This document shows, one piece after another, positions 10,770 to 21,931 of a stretch of DNA of 64,000 bases. Origin of the DNA: Synchiropus splendidus. Lineage: Eukaryota; Chordata; Actinopteri; Syngnathiformes; Callionymidae. Under the pieces are notes generated by a model. It was not told the DNA's origin, searched no databases, and saw nothing but the letters and a program-made list of their open reading frames with translations. Both the position numbers and the translations under genes were made by a program. The DNA lies in NCBI RefSeq assembly GCF_027744825.2, contig NC_071334.1, positions 2,824,437-2,888,436 of the forward strand. Direction: 5' to 3'. Numbering within the stretch: position 1 is the stretch's first letter; each line of letters opens with the position of its first letter.

Positions 10770-10819
10770 TTTAGATTTTAACTTTAACTTTATCATTAAA
10801 GTTAAAGTTAAAATCTAAA
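10770..10819. repeat. Perfect 23-bp inverted repeat, TCAT loop
   Basis: Arms 10770-10792 and 10797-10819 are exact reverse complements made of TTAACTTTAAC-type sequence. The matching place after gene C (17281-17322) has a shorter version. Confidence 0.9.
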
Positions 10820-10820
10820 C

Positions 10821-11072
10821 CCCCAAACCACTGAGCACAGCGAGAGTCTTCTGCACCAAATAAAGGAACAACAAATGAAACACATCAAAACACTTTTTTT
10901 CACTACCCACAATCCCTTGCGTCACAGTTCACCAGGTCGCTACATTATGATCAACATGCAGCATGGAACTGTCAAACAAGGCTCCATTAATAGATGATTG
11001 TTTTAATACTTGTGTGTCTATCGTGAAAGAGTTTAAATTGTAACTGACTCGTTGGAGCCGTCAGGGGGCGCC
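10821..11072 (+). promoter_or_regulatory. 5' flank of zinc-finger gene C
   Basis: Homologous to the flank of gene B, with the CTCF-like core at 11058-11072 immediately before the conserved exon 1. Confidence 0.5.
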
Positions 11073-11357
11073 AGTGAGCCTTTCTCTCGGGAACACATCC
11101 GGGTGTTTGACCTCGAGTGAGTCTCTCTGTCTGCGTCCGTCAGCTTCCTGGTTTATTCCTGGATTTCTGCTGGTGCAACAGTTGTTTTATTGGGCAGTTA
11201 GTGGATCATTGTTCCTCGGATTCACTAGACATTCGTCTAAATTCTATCCAGAAAACTCCGTGTCTGTCGATGCGTGTTGATATCCGCTCATCTTGTGGCT
11301 CTTTAGCCTGAAGCTAACTGAAGAAGCCAAGGAAGCTGCGTCTGTATCCGGAGCGAG
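11073..11357 (+). other. Gene C non-coding exon 1 with uORF
   Basis: Same first exon as in gene B, with donor GAG|GTGAGC at 11358-11359 and the identical 13-codon uORF at 11270-11311. The left border is approximate. Confidence 0.6.
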
Positions 11358-11496
11358 GTGAGCACCTGTGTTTTGACCGGTCTTTTCTCTGGTTTGGTTT
11401 TTAGATTAGACTCCACTTGTCCTTCACCATTATTTAATTGTTACTATATGTTACTGTGTAGTCTTATTCGTCTGTCTGATCTCGGTTTATTCACCA

Positions 11497-11706
11497 TTAA
11501 GACGCCAGAATGACTTCCAGCTTGTGTTGTGTCTGAATAATAATATCATCCCATGATCCTTTGCGAAACACATGAACGTGCTTCGTGATGTCAAGCATCA
11601 ACGGTTTAACATCTAAATCACTCTGAAATGGAAGAACGTGCTTCTTTTCCACCATCAGTTCAGGTGCTGTGTCGTCCTGCAACACTGTAGAGAACTCTTC
11701 AGCCAT
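11497..11706 (-). other. Conserved antisense 69-codon ORF, intron 1 of gene C
   Basis: A minus-strand frame from ATG (11704-11706) to TAA codes 69 residues beginning MAEEFSTVLQDDTAPELMVE and ending QTQHKLEVILAS. Genes D and E have it at the same place and length with a few substitutions. I do not recognise the protein. It could be an exon captured from elsewhere, a small antisense gene, or chance survival. Confidence 0.35.
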
Positions 11707-11732
11707 GGGTGCCATACTTGCTCCCCTGTCTG

Positions 11733-12690
11733 TCTGATCACAACCTGGTTCAACTACAGCCACTGTATATCCCCCTGGTCCAAAAGCAACCGGTTGAAAC
11801 CCGATCCATCAGGAGGTGGTCCCCTGAGAAGGAAAGTGCCTTGAGAGACTGCTTTAACACCACCGTCTGGGATGTGCTGTTGAACCCGCCTGGTGAGGAC
11901 ATAGAGGAGATGACACACTGTCTGACAGATTATCTTAACATCTGCATAGACGTGGTCTCCCCTGTCAAGACCGTCCGCTACTACCCTAATAACAAGCCAT
12001 GGGTTACGCGGGAAGTCAAGACTGTCCTCAACAAGAAGAAGGCTGCCTCCCGGAGTAGAGATAAGGAGGCCATGAAGGCAGCTCAGCAGGAGGTGAATCA
12101 CTGTGTGAAGGAAGCTAAGGACAGCTATAGGAGGAAGGTGGAGCAGAAGCTGAGGGACAACAACATGAGGGAGGTCTGGCAAGGTGTGAGGACCATCACG
12201 GGTTTCAACACAAAGTCCAGAGCCGGCGGGGGGGACAGTGGAGAGGGCAAACGAACTGAATGACTTCTTCAACAGGTTCAATCAGCCCCTGCCCCCCCCA
12301 CCCCCACCCTCACCACAGCCATCCCACCCTCCCCCCTTCACACAACAAAGCACAACAACACCCCCCTCCTCCCCCATATCAACCCCATCGCCACCACACC
12401 TCACCACAGACCAGAGGAGAGCTGAGGAAGCTCCGACCCAGGAAAGCTGCAGGCCCAGACAAAGTGTGTCCAAGACTACTGAAGACCTGCGCTGCAGAAC
12501 TGGGGGAACCAGTACAACGGATCTTCAACCTCAGCCTCCAGACTGGGAGAGTGCCAACACTCTGGAAGACATCCCGCATTGTTCCAGTTCCGAAGAAGAA
12601 CCGGCCCAGCGAGCTGAATGACCTCCGACCAGTGGCACTCACTTCACATCTGATGAAGACGTTGGAGTGGCTCTTCCTCAGCCTATAATA
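11733..12690 (+). mobile_element. L2/Rex1-type LINE fragment replacing exon 2 of gene C
   Basis: The plus strand reads SDHNLVQLQPLYIPLVQ, then NNKPWVTREVKTVLNKKKAA, a proline-rich hinge near 12290-12420, and the start of a reverse transcriptase (RKAAGPDKVCPRLLKTC and NDLRPVALTSHLMKTLEW). The hinge causes a frame change. The element ends at about 12690, where sequence homologous to gene B intron 2 (from 6930) resumes. No exon 2 is found between 11357 and 13180. Confidence 0.8.
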
Positions 12691-12808
12691 ATCCCAATAA
12701 TCTAAAAAAAATGTCATCAATACCTGGGCCCTCAAGTTCTGATATGAGTTGTGAGATTGTCAGATTAGCGCAGGGCTTGGACGATGATGGCTGTGGTGCA
12801 AGACTAGT

Positions 12809-13055
12809 TCCATCCATCCATCCATCCATCCATCCACCCATCCATCCATCCATCCATCCACCCATCCATCCATCCATCCATCCATCCATCCATCCATCCT
12901 AATCCGTTGCCGGGTCACAGGGGCCTCAAAAGGCTGTGCTAAACTCTCCTGGGTAACATCCAGCAGCTCCGGCCGGAGGATCCCCAGACGCTCCCAGGCC
13001 AGTGAAGTGATATCATCCCTCCACCTGCTCCTTGTATGTTGAGATTGTGTGTTGC
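12809..13055 (-). mobile_element. LINE 3' end with (TCCA)n tail, gene C intron 2
   Basis: Same insertion as in gene B, with about 23 TCCA-type units at 12809-12900 followed by the [15 protein letters not shown] coding remnant on the minus strand. Confidence 0.62.
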
Positions 13056-13179
13056 TCAGAGTGACTTCAGGATGATTGTCAAGATACACGTGTTGCCTTC
13101 TTGAGCTGATGGAACTTAAATATAATACTGAGAACTGCATTTCACTCTGTTGGCTTTTTCTGTGTGTGTGTCCCTGCAG

Positions 13180-14951
13180 ATCTCCAACAGCAGCTGATGA
13201 TCGAAGGAGAAGATACTTCAGAACAGCAGGAGTGCAGCTCCAGTATGAGTCAAGAGGGACAAGAACATCCTCTCATTAAAGAAGAAAAAGAAGAGATCCA
13301 GACCTTCCTCATTGATGTGAAGAGTGAATATGATGAGGCTGGAACCAGCAGCTTTGATCAACAACTGAAAACAGAAGAGGAAGAAATTGAGAGTCAAGTC
13401 AACAGAACCACAGCCTCCCCCCTGTCTCTTGTGAAGAGTGAGGATGATGAACTTGGAATCAGCAGCTTGACACAACAAGTGAAAACAGAAGCTGATGGAG
13501 ACAAGTGTGGAGGACCAAACCCAGCCAGCGACTTGGACACATCTGTTCATGCTGACCAGCAGAGGTCGCTGTGCTCTGAATCTGACACTGACGACAGTGA
13601 AGACTGGGGAGAAACCAGTAACAATCATTCTGCTTCAAACTCTGTTGAGGATCCAAACATTTGTGGACAAAAAGGGGGAAAAAAGCCATTTAAGTGCTCA
13701 CAGTGCGGTAAATGTTTCTCTGCTTCACTTAACCTGACTCGGCACATGAGAAAACACACAGGAGAAAAAACTTCTACGTTCTCTCTGTGTGATAAATCTT
13801 TTTCGACAACAACTACACTGGGCAGTCACATGAATATTCACGCTGAAGAAAAACGTCATAGCTGCACTCACTGTGGTAAATGTTTCAGATATCCATCCGA
13901 TCTGAAATATCACACAAGAATTCACACTGGAGAAAAGCCTTATAGCTGCACTTGCTGTGGTAAATGTTTTTCTCTGCAAAGCCATTTGACATGCCACATG
14001 AGAATTCACACAGGAGAAAAACCTTATGGCTGCACTAACTGTGGTAAATGTTTCAGAAATACATCCGACCTGAAAAAACACATGACAATTCACACAGGAG
14101 AAAACCCTTTCAGCTGCACTCAGTGTGGTAAATTTTTCCGTGGTACAACAGAGCTGAAACGACACATGAGGATTCACACAGGAGAAAAACCGTATAACTG
14201 CACTCATTGTGGTAAATGTTTTGCACATCCCAGTGGCTTGACAAGTCACTTGAGAATTCATACTGGAGAAAAACCATTCGGCTGCACTCAGTGTGGCAAA
14301 TGTTTTGTTCAGAAAGGTGCATTGAATATTCACATGAGAGTTCACACTGGAGAGAGACCATATATCTGCTCTGAGTGTGGTTGTACTTTCAAAGACAATG
14401 GGACCCTGAAGTCACATATGACAAAACACATTGGAGAAAGACTTTCTAGGTGCACTCTATGTGGTCAATCTTTTAGTACAAAAAGTATTTTGGCCACTCA
14501 CATGAAAATTCACACTGGAGTAAAATCTTTCAACTGCACTCACTGTGGTAAATTTTTCAGACTCACAGCCGGTCTGAAACGACACATGAGAATTCACACA
14601 GGAGAAAAACCTTTCAACTGCACTCGCTGTGATAAATGTTTCCGAAGTAAAACTGAGCTGAAACAACACATGAGGATTCACACCGGAGAAAAACCTTATT
14701 GCTGCACACAGTGTGGTAAATGTTTTTCTCAGAAAGGTGTGTTGAATATTCACATGAGAATTCACACTGGAGAAAGACCTTATATCTGCTCTGAGTGTGG
14801 TAGTTCTTTTAAAGACAGTGGGACCCTGAAGTCACACATGGTAGTTCACACTGGAGAAAAACCCTATCTCTGCTCCCATTGTGGGAAATATTTTACACAA
14901 AGAAAGAACTATATGGCCCACATGAGGGTCTTTCATCAAATGGAAAAGTGA
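13180..14951 (+). CDS. C2H2 zinc-finger protein C, last exon
   Basis: The exon follows CCCTGCAG and codes 590 residues, counting the split Asp codon. The acidic linker carries five SUMO-consensus lysines, at exon residues 34, 48, 64, 86 and 102. Fifteen fingers follow; finger 2 lacks its first Cys and finger 15 ends with H-X4-H. Fingers 10-14 look like a second copy of part of the array: finger 10 ([13 protein letters not shown]) resembles finger 2 of gene D, and fingers 13-14 repeat fingers 8-9. The stop is at 14949-14951 after QMEK. Exon 2 is missing, so the source of the start codon is unknown. It may be a recent pseudogene with an intact exon, or it may use another first coding exon. Expected role: nuclear DNA binding, targets unknown. 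Confidence 0.82.
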
Positions 14952-15217
14952 AGTCTTAAGCCTTTGGATGCCAGAGGTTGTCATATCACTATTTTAAGTA
15001 GCTGTACCATGACTGTCAGAAATGAGGGTACACTATTAAAGAGAAGTTGGTGTCACCCAAAGTCGGGTGTGTATGTTATGACGTCAGTCGGGGATGTCCA
15101 ATTCAATAGCTTTTTCAGATGTGTATCTTATTCATTGGTTATTCTTTTCTTCATCTCTCATGCAACGACAGTGATGATGGTGAGGCCCCATCACTGAACA
15201 CCAGGAATAAAAGACAC
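14952..15217 (+). other. Gene C 3' UTR and poly(A) signal
   Basis: Matches the gene B 3' UTR; AATAAA lies at 15206-15211. Confidence 0.6.
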
Positions 15218-15892
15218 AGGAGGCAGACAATGAGATCTGGACGACAGATGACTTGTGACGTGTAGTCAGAAGCTTGCTTCATAGACGTGCTAATATGCTG
15301 CAGATGTGCTGTTTTATAGCGCCCTCTGCTGGAGGAGTCACTGTAGCTTCATGATGAATCAATCAGCCTGTGTGCACGTGTCAGTCCAGCACATTGATTC
15401 AAAGCAGCAAAATGAGTTTAGTCTTCCTGGTCATATTTCCATCTGTCACATGCTCCTAAATACTAGTGATGGGTACATGAGGCATCATAAAGCGTTTCGA
15501 CACAATGACACACTGTGCTGATACTGTGTTGATACTGTGTGACTGAATACTGACACCTGCTGGACATTAAAAATCCCTGCAGGCAACCGACTCCAGAGAC
15601 TGAACTGACACTGATTTGATGACCGATTGTGTATAATAATTGATAATGATCATCATTTAAGTCTCTTCATTCATTATTATTCCATTTCTTTAAATAATGT
15701 GAAGTAATGTATCAGAATGTGAAAAACGTTTTTTTTATTTAAAGAAATCCAATGTTTTTAATTTTTTCTAAATTAAATTATACCTTGAAATTAATTTGAA
15801 TTAGGATGGAACAAGACAAGTCGAAAATCTGAGACAAATTGGGTAAAGACTGAAATAAATACATTCACAAAATGGTCCCACATGGCAGACAA
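15218..15892. other. Duplicated spacer after gene C
   Basis: Copy of 8916-9589 with scattered substitutions. It includes the MITE-like stretch and A/T-rich sequence; no gene is seen. Confidence 0.5.
15318..15332 (-). promoter_or_regulatory. CTCF-like site downstream of gene C
   Basis: Minus strand CCAGCAGAGGGCGCT, identical to the site after gene B. Confidence 0.45.
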
Positions 15893-16660
15893 TGTGCATA
15901 GCAAAGACTAGTCAGGCTGAAGTGGGAAGGGCATTGAAGAGGATAAAGAGTGGAAAGGCAGTGGGTCCTGATGATATTGCTGTGGAGGTGTGGAAGTGTT
16001 CAGGAGAGGTGGCAGGAGACTTTCTGACTAGAACATTTAACAAGGTCTTTGAGAGTGAGAGGATTCTGAGGAATGAAGGAGAAGTGTGCTGGGGCCCATC
16101 TTCAAGAACAAGGGAGATGTCCACTGCTGTGGCAACAGTTTTGGCTTCATGCCAAACAAGAGCACCACAGATGCAACATTTGCTTTGAGGATGTTCATGG
16201 AGAAGCACAGAGAAGGTCAGAAGGAGCTCCATTGTGTCTTTGTGGACCTGGAGAAAGCGTACGACAGAGTGCCAAGAGAAGAGTTGTGGTATTGTATGAG
16301 GAAGTCTGGAGTGGCAGAGAAGGATGTTGGAGTGGTGCAGGTGTCCAGAGTATGTCAGGTGTGAGACAGTGGTGAGGTGTGCTGCAGGTGGAACAGAGGA
16401 GCTCAAGGTGGAGGTGGGACTGCACCAAGGCTCAGCTCTGAGCCCCTTGGACCATGATGTCTGCAGATGACATTGTGATCTGTGGTGAGAGCAGGGAGCC
16501 AGTGGAAGATCAGCTAGAGAGGTGGAGGTTTGCCTTCGAAAGGAGAGGAATGGTGGTTAGCTGCAGTGAGAGGGAATCCATGTGTGTGAATGAGAGGGAG
16601 CCAAGTGGACAGGTGAAGTTACAGGATGCAGAGATAAAGAAGGTGGAGGGTTTTGAAGTA
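15893..16660 (+). mobile_element. RTE-type LINE fragment, longer copy
   Basis: Copy of 9590-10145 that also keeps about 210 bases lost there. These code SADDIVICGESREPVEDQLE, the second catalytic region, and ERRGMVVS near 16545. Frames are broken around 16065 and 16370. Confidence 0.78.
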
Positions 16661-17280
16661 CTCAACTGTCCAGGTGTGGGAATCATCATATTTCCCTTAT
16701 AATTATATGAATCAAAGTATATTTTTACATGACATAAACTGCTTTATAATTGACTCCAACAGACGCAGTGATCATGGCTGAGGTCACTTCAGTTTGATCC
16801 AGCATGAGAGGTGTGTGTTTGATAAGGATAGTGTGGGAAAGATGCCTGGATGGAAGAGTGAGTCATGAAAGGCAGGAACCACCTGGTACCAGGACCAAGG
16901 AGGAACCCAGGAGACATCCAACCCAGAACCGGACCGAGTCGGTCCACCAGCAGAAGCCAGCCAATCAGAGGAGAGGACCGGATCATCTGCTCACAGCTTC
17001 TCACCCAAAACAGGCCAGAAAATGGGCAACAACAAGAGGATTCATCAACATCGCTCCAAACCAAGGGGTGTCAACACAGGATCAGGAATGTGGCACCATG
17101 GCAACCGGGACCCCAAGACACCAGGACCAATCAGTGGAGACTACACCTCAAGATGAACTGAAATGTGTCATAAAAGGGTCCGGGACAGAGATGGTCTTTG
17201 TCACTCTACACCACTGGAGCTGAGGCTGAAGTCAGGTGGAGTTGTGGACCCACAGCTCTGTCAGGGAATACATTCTTTTT
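16661..17280. other. Duplicated spacer between genes C and D
   Basis: Copy of 10146-10769, with the same 139-codon frame (from 16804) open. Nothing recognised. Confidence 0.4.
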
Positions 17281-17322
17281 GATTTTAACTTTAACTTCAT
17301 CGTTAAAGTTAAAGTTAAAATC
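17281..17322. repeat. Imperfect copy of the TTAACTTTAAC hairpin
   Basis: Arms 17281-17297 and 17306-17322 are complementary over 17 bases. The loop side has changed relative to the perfect hairpin at 10770-10819. Confidence 0.8.
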
Positions 17323-17330
17323 TAAACCCC

Positions 17331-17579
17331 CAAACCACTGAACACAGCGAGAGTCTTCTGCACCAAATAAAGGAACAACAAATCAAACACATCAAAACAC
17401 TTTTTTTCACTACCCACAAACCCTTGTGTCACAGTTCACCAGGTCGCTACATTATGATCAACATGCAGCATGGAACTGTCAAACAAGGCTCCATTAATAG
17501 ATTATTGTTTTAATACTTGTGTGTCTATCGTGAAAGAGTTTAAATTGTAACTGACTCGTTGGAGCCGTCAGGGGGCGCC
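17331..17579 (+). promoter_or_regulatory. 5' flank of zinc-finger gene D
   Basis: Homologous to the flanks of B and C, with the CTCF-like core at 17565-17579. Confidence 0.5.
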
Positions 17580-17864
17580 AGTGAGCCTTTCTCTCGGGAA
17601 CACATCCGGGTGTTTGACCTCGAGTGAGTCTCTCTGTCTGCGTCCATCAGCTTCCTGGTTTATTCCTGGATTTCTGCTGGTGCAACAGTTGTTTTATTGG
17701 GCAGTTAGTGGATCATTGTTCCTCGGATTCACTAGACATTCGTCTAAATTCTATCCAGAAAACTCCGTGTCTGTCGATGCGTGTTGATATCCGCTCATCT
17801 TGTGGCTCTTTAGCCTGAAGCTAACTGAAGAAGCCAAGGAAGCTGCGTCTGTATCCGGAGCGAG
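17580..17864 (+). other. Gene D non-coding exon 1 with uORF
   Basis: Conserved first exon ending GCGAG|GTGAGC (GT at 17865-17866). The 13-codon uORF lies at 17777-17818. The left border is approximate. Confidence 0.62.
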
Positions 17865-18003
17865 GTGAGCGCCTGTGTTTTGACCGGTCTCTTCTCTGGT
17901 TTGGTTTTTAGATTAGACTCCCCTCGTCCTTCACCATTATTTGATTGTTACTATATGTTGCTGTGTAGTCTTATTCGTCTGTCTGATCTCGGTTTATTAA
18001 CCA

Positions 18004-18213
18004 TTAAGACGCCAGAATGACTTCCAGCTTGTGTTGTGTCTGAATCATAATATCATCCCATGATCCTTTGCGAAACACATGAACGTGCTTCGTGACGTCA
18101 AGCATCAACGGTTTCACATCTAAATCACTCTGAAATGGAAGAACGTGCTTCTTTTCCACCATCAGTTCAGGTGCTGTGTCGTCCTGCAACACTGTAGAGA
18201 ACTCTTCAGCCAT
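18004..18213 (-). other. Conserved antisense 69-codon ORF, intron 1 of gene D
   Basis: Same frame as at 11497-11706. The minus-strand start context is GGCACCATGG, a good Kozak match; a one-base deletion here removed a G present in the C and E copies. Function unknown. Confidence 0.35.
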
Positions 18214-19319
18214 GGTGCCATACCTGCTCCCCTGTAATGACTATACTGAGTGATCAACCGACAGCTGCCTGTCACATCGGTTCTGCACACAATCATCCGT
18301 TTGCAAAAGTAAAATACTTAAATTATGGTGTCATGTTTGTATCACGCTTAGATGCGACTCAAGAAATCCTCTGTGTGTTATGTTGAATTCTCTTTATTTC
18401 TGCAAACACAGAACACGACACTCGATATGACCCGATGCAGCCACGATGGCTCCGCCTGATGTCATCCACCGGGGCTGGAACTGGATGTTAGAAACACACA
18501 TGCGCAAGGTCTACGAATTATGTTTATTGGTTATATCGCGTAAATGTGTGTGTGTTTTTTGAATAGTTGTCAAAATAGTCTATATTTAACAGTAAAATCT
18601 GGAAATTATACGTTTTTACGCACATGCATGAGTACGATCTGGTCTGTCTGCCTGATGTGGTCCGCTGGAAATGATGGTGCTGGAGCAGGAAGTTACCGAC
18701 GGACCGGTTTACGGTAAACAAGCGTGACTTTGGTTTATTTCTTTGTCACAGCCAAACTGCACAGACCTAACCCTAACCCTTAATCTAGACTGTAGAAGTC
18801 AACAAATATTTTAATAAGTTAAAAAAAAAAACTCGCCTGTGCATGATATAACCAGGGGCGCATGCACTTACCAGTAAACGTCAGCTGGTAAAACATGCGC
18901 AATTTCCGGTTCCAGTCCCGGAATTTCCCGGCGGACGGCATCAGGCAGGTGGACCACATCAGGCAGTGACACGATGCAATTTTGCTCGGGTCCTTCAACT
19001 TCTGAGGACCCATCAGCCGGAGCGCCAATCAACTCGTCTACATGGCTGCCCTGGCTACCGCCTGCATATAATGTTGTTTTTCCTATCCTGTGAATGTTGA
19101 GCCTCCAATAGTTACCAGCTAATACCAGCATAAATAAAATAACCAACTCAAGTATCTCACGTGTTGATAAGGAAAAGGCATGTCCACTGAACAAAAATTC
19201 TGAAGTTTGAAACTTGAATGACATGCAATATAATGAATGAATGAACTTAAGTTTCGATGCATGTAACATGCTTCTGCTTTTATGTTTTTGTTGAGTGTTT
19301 GTCTCTGTAAAATCTTCAG
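18214..19319. other. Gene D intron 1, remainder
   Basis: No gene or clear element is recognised. It has A/T-rich parts and a short run of telomere-like CTAACCCTAACCC near 18766, too short to mean anything. A standard splice acceptor (AAATCTTCAG) ends it. Confidence 0.5.
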
Positions 19320-19399
19320 GTGGATTACAATGTCCAGACTGAAGAGATGGAAAGTGTCCTACAACAGAATCATGTTGGAGACTGGAGACAGCAGACCAG
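19320..19399 (+). CDS. Gene D exon 2, coding start MSRLKRW
   Basis: The exon runs from the acceptor AATCTTCAG to the donor GACCAG|GTACAG. The ATG at 19330-19332 opens 23 codons plus one G, starting MSRLKRWKVSYNRIMLE. The odd G joins AT of exon 3 to give Asp, so phase and frame agree. The same exon with the same phase is found in gene E. The basic, amphipathic-looking peptide matches no KRAB, SCAN, ZAD or FiNZ domain that I recognise. The full protein would be 617 residues. Confidence 0.7.
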
Positions 19400-19714
19400 G
19401 TACAGGGACACCACGCGTCAGACATTTTGGGCGTCTGGTGCCTAAGCTGGAAAAAAGGGCACCCATCACAAAAGTGACCTGTTTTTGCTGCGTTGGTTCA
19501 ACACAGAAAAAAACTCCGTCCTCCAGCCTCCATCAAAATCCATAACGTGTCTTCGCGGTGACATAGTGGTCCGAACATATGCATGTGGTTTATCACCAAT
19601 CAATAAAGTAAAAAGTTCGTAACCAATACCTGGACCCTCAAGTTTCGATCTCAGTTGTGAGATTGTCAGATTAGCGCAGGGCTTGGACGATGACGGCTGT
19701 GGTGCAAGACTAGT

Positions 19715-19990
19715 TCCATCCATCCATCCATCCATCCATCCATCCATCCACCCATCCATCCATCCATCCATCCATCCATCCATCCATCCATCCATCCATC
19801 CATCCATCCATCCATCCATCCACCCATCCATCCATCCATCCATCCATCCATCCATCCATCCATCCTAATCCGTTGCCGGGTCACAGGGGCTTCAAAAGGC
19901 TGTGCTAAACTCTCCTGGGTAACATCCAGCAGCTCCGGCCGGAGGATCCCCAGACGCTCCCAGGCCAGTGAAGTGATATCATCCCTCCAC
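19715..19990 (-). mobile_element. LINE 3' end with long (TCCA)n tail, gene D intron 2
   Basis: About 38 TCCA-type units at 19715-19866, the longest of the four copies, followed by the [15 protein letters not shown] remnant on the minus strand. Confidence 0.62.
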
Positions 19991-20147
19991 CTGCTCCTTA
20001 TATGTTGAGATCGTGTGTTGCTCTGAGTGACTTCAGGATTATTGTCAAGATACACGTGTTGCCTTCTTGAGCTGATGGAACTTAAATATAATACTGAGAA
20101 CTGCATTTCACTCTGTTGGCTTTTTCTGTGTGTGTGTGTCCCTGCAG

Positions 20148-21931
20148 ATCTCCAACAGCAGCTGATGATCGAAGGAGAAGATACTTCAGAACAGCAGGAG
20201 TGCAGCTCCAGTATGAGTCAAGAGGGACGAGAACATCCTCTCATTAAAGAAGAAAAAGAAGAGATCCAGACCTTCCTCATTGATGTGAAGAGTGAATATG
20301 ATGAGGCTGGAACCAGCAGCTTTGATCAACAACTGGAAACAGAAGAGAAAGAAATTGAGAGTCAAGTCAACAGAACCACAGCCTCCCCCCTGTCTCTTGT
20401 GAAGAGTGAGGATGATGAACTTGGAATCAGCAGCTTGACACAACAAGTGAAAACAGAAGCTGATGGAGACAAGTGTGGAGGACCAAACCCAGCCAGCGAC
20501 TTGGACACATCTCTTCATGCTGACCAGCAGAGGTCGCTGTGCTCTGAATCTGACACTGACGACAGTGAAGACTGGGGAGAAACCAGTAACAATCATTCTG
20601 CTTCAAACTCTGTTGAGGATCCAAACATTTGTGGACAAAAAAGAAAAAAAAAGTCATTTAAGTGCTCACATTGCGGTAAATGTTTCTCTTTTTCTCTTAG
20701 CCTCAACCGGCACATGAGAAAACACACGGGAGAAAAACTTTCTAGGTGCTCTCTGTGTGATAAATCTTTTACTACAAAAACTATATTGGGCAATCACATG
20801 AAAATCCACACAGGAGAGAAACCTTTCAGCTGCACTCACTGTGATAAATGTTTCAGAAATACAACCAAGCTGAAACAACACATGAGAATTCACACAGGAG
20901 AAAAGCCTTATAGCTGCACGCACTGTGGTAAATGCTTTGCTCAGAAAAGTACTTTGATAGGTCACATCAGGATTCACACAGGAGATAAACCTTTCAGCTG
21001 CACTCACTGTGGTAGAGGTTTCGGAAGTACAACCAAGCTGAAACAACACATCAGAATTCACACAGGAGAAAAGCCTTATAGCTGCACTCACTGTGGTAAA
21101 TGCTTTGCTCAGAAAAGTACTTTGACAGGTCACATGAGAATTCACACCGGAGAAAAACCTTTCAGCTGCTCCCAGTGTGATAAACATTTTAGCAGAAGTT
21201 CAGACCTGAAAATGCACATGAGAATTCATACTGGAGAACAACCTTTCAGTTGCTCCCAGTGTGACAAACGTTTTACATGCAGCAAAACCCTGAAAATGCA
21301 CACGCAAATGCACACTGGAGTAAGGCCTTTCAGCTGCCCAGAGTGCGATACACATTGTACCAGCAATTCAGCCCTGACAGTGCACATGAGAATTCACACA
21401 GGAGAAAAACCTTTCAACTGCTCCCAATGTGAGAAACATTTTCGTAGAAGTTCCTCCTTGAAAATGCACATGATAACGCATTCTGGAGAAAAAACTTTCA
21501 GCTGTTCCCAGTGTGATAAACGTTTTACACACAGCAAAACCCTGGAAATGCACATGCTGATGCACACCGGAGAAAAACCTTTCAGCTGCTCCCTGTGTGA
21601 CAAACGTTTTATATCCAGCAAGACCCTGAAAAAGCACATGCGATTGCACACTGGAGAAAGGCCTTTCAGCTGCCCCCAGTGTGATAAACATTATACAGGC
21701 CGTTCGGCCCTGAAATTGCACATGAGAGTTCATACTTGTGAAAAGCCTTTTAGATGCTCCCAGTGTGAGCAATGTTTCATAGAGGTTGGGAAACTGACAA
21801 GACACATGAGAATTCACTCCGGAGAAAAACCTTTCAGCTGCCCCCAGTGTGAAAAAAGTTTTAATAGAAGGTGTGGCTTGAAAAGGCACATGACAATTCA
21901 TACTCGAGATAAAGCTTTCTGTTGCCCATAG
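20148..21931 (+). CDS. C2H2 zinc-finger protein D, last exon
   Basis: The exon follows CCCTGCAG and codes 594 residues, counting the split Asp; with exon 2 the protein has 617. The acidic linker has four SUMO-consensus motifs; the third (LKTE in B, C and E) is LETE here. Fifteen C2H2 fingers follow, all with both Cys and both His. Finger 9 has Cys in place of the core Phe, and the finger 13-14 linker is HTCEKP. Fingers 1-6 are of the B/C type, while 7-15 are of a second type ([10 protein letters not shown]) shared with gene E. The frame ends at TAG (21929-21931) inside a sixteenth finger, FCCP-stop-CDRSF, so the protein is cut short; the residues after the stop have also lost the His pair. 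This is one of the two best candidates for a working gene in the cluster. Confidence 0.87.

Noticed and set aside
12683..12889. MDGWMDG-repeat reading frames (also at 6864, 12760, 19466, 19666 and 27232)
   Set aside because: They are translations of the (TCCA)n/(TGGA)n tail of a LINE in intron 2, not proteins.
10298..17223. 139-codon frame in the spacers after B and C
   Set aside because: Present in only two recent copies; no recognisable domain; composition like random spacer.
18757..18783. Telomere-like CTAACCCTAACCC
   Set aside because: Only about two and a half units.
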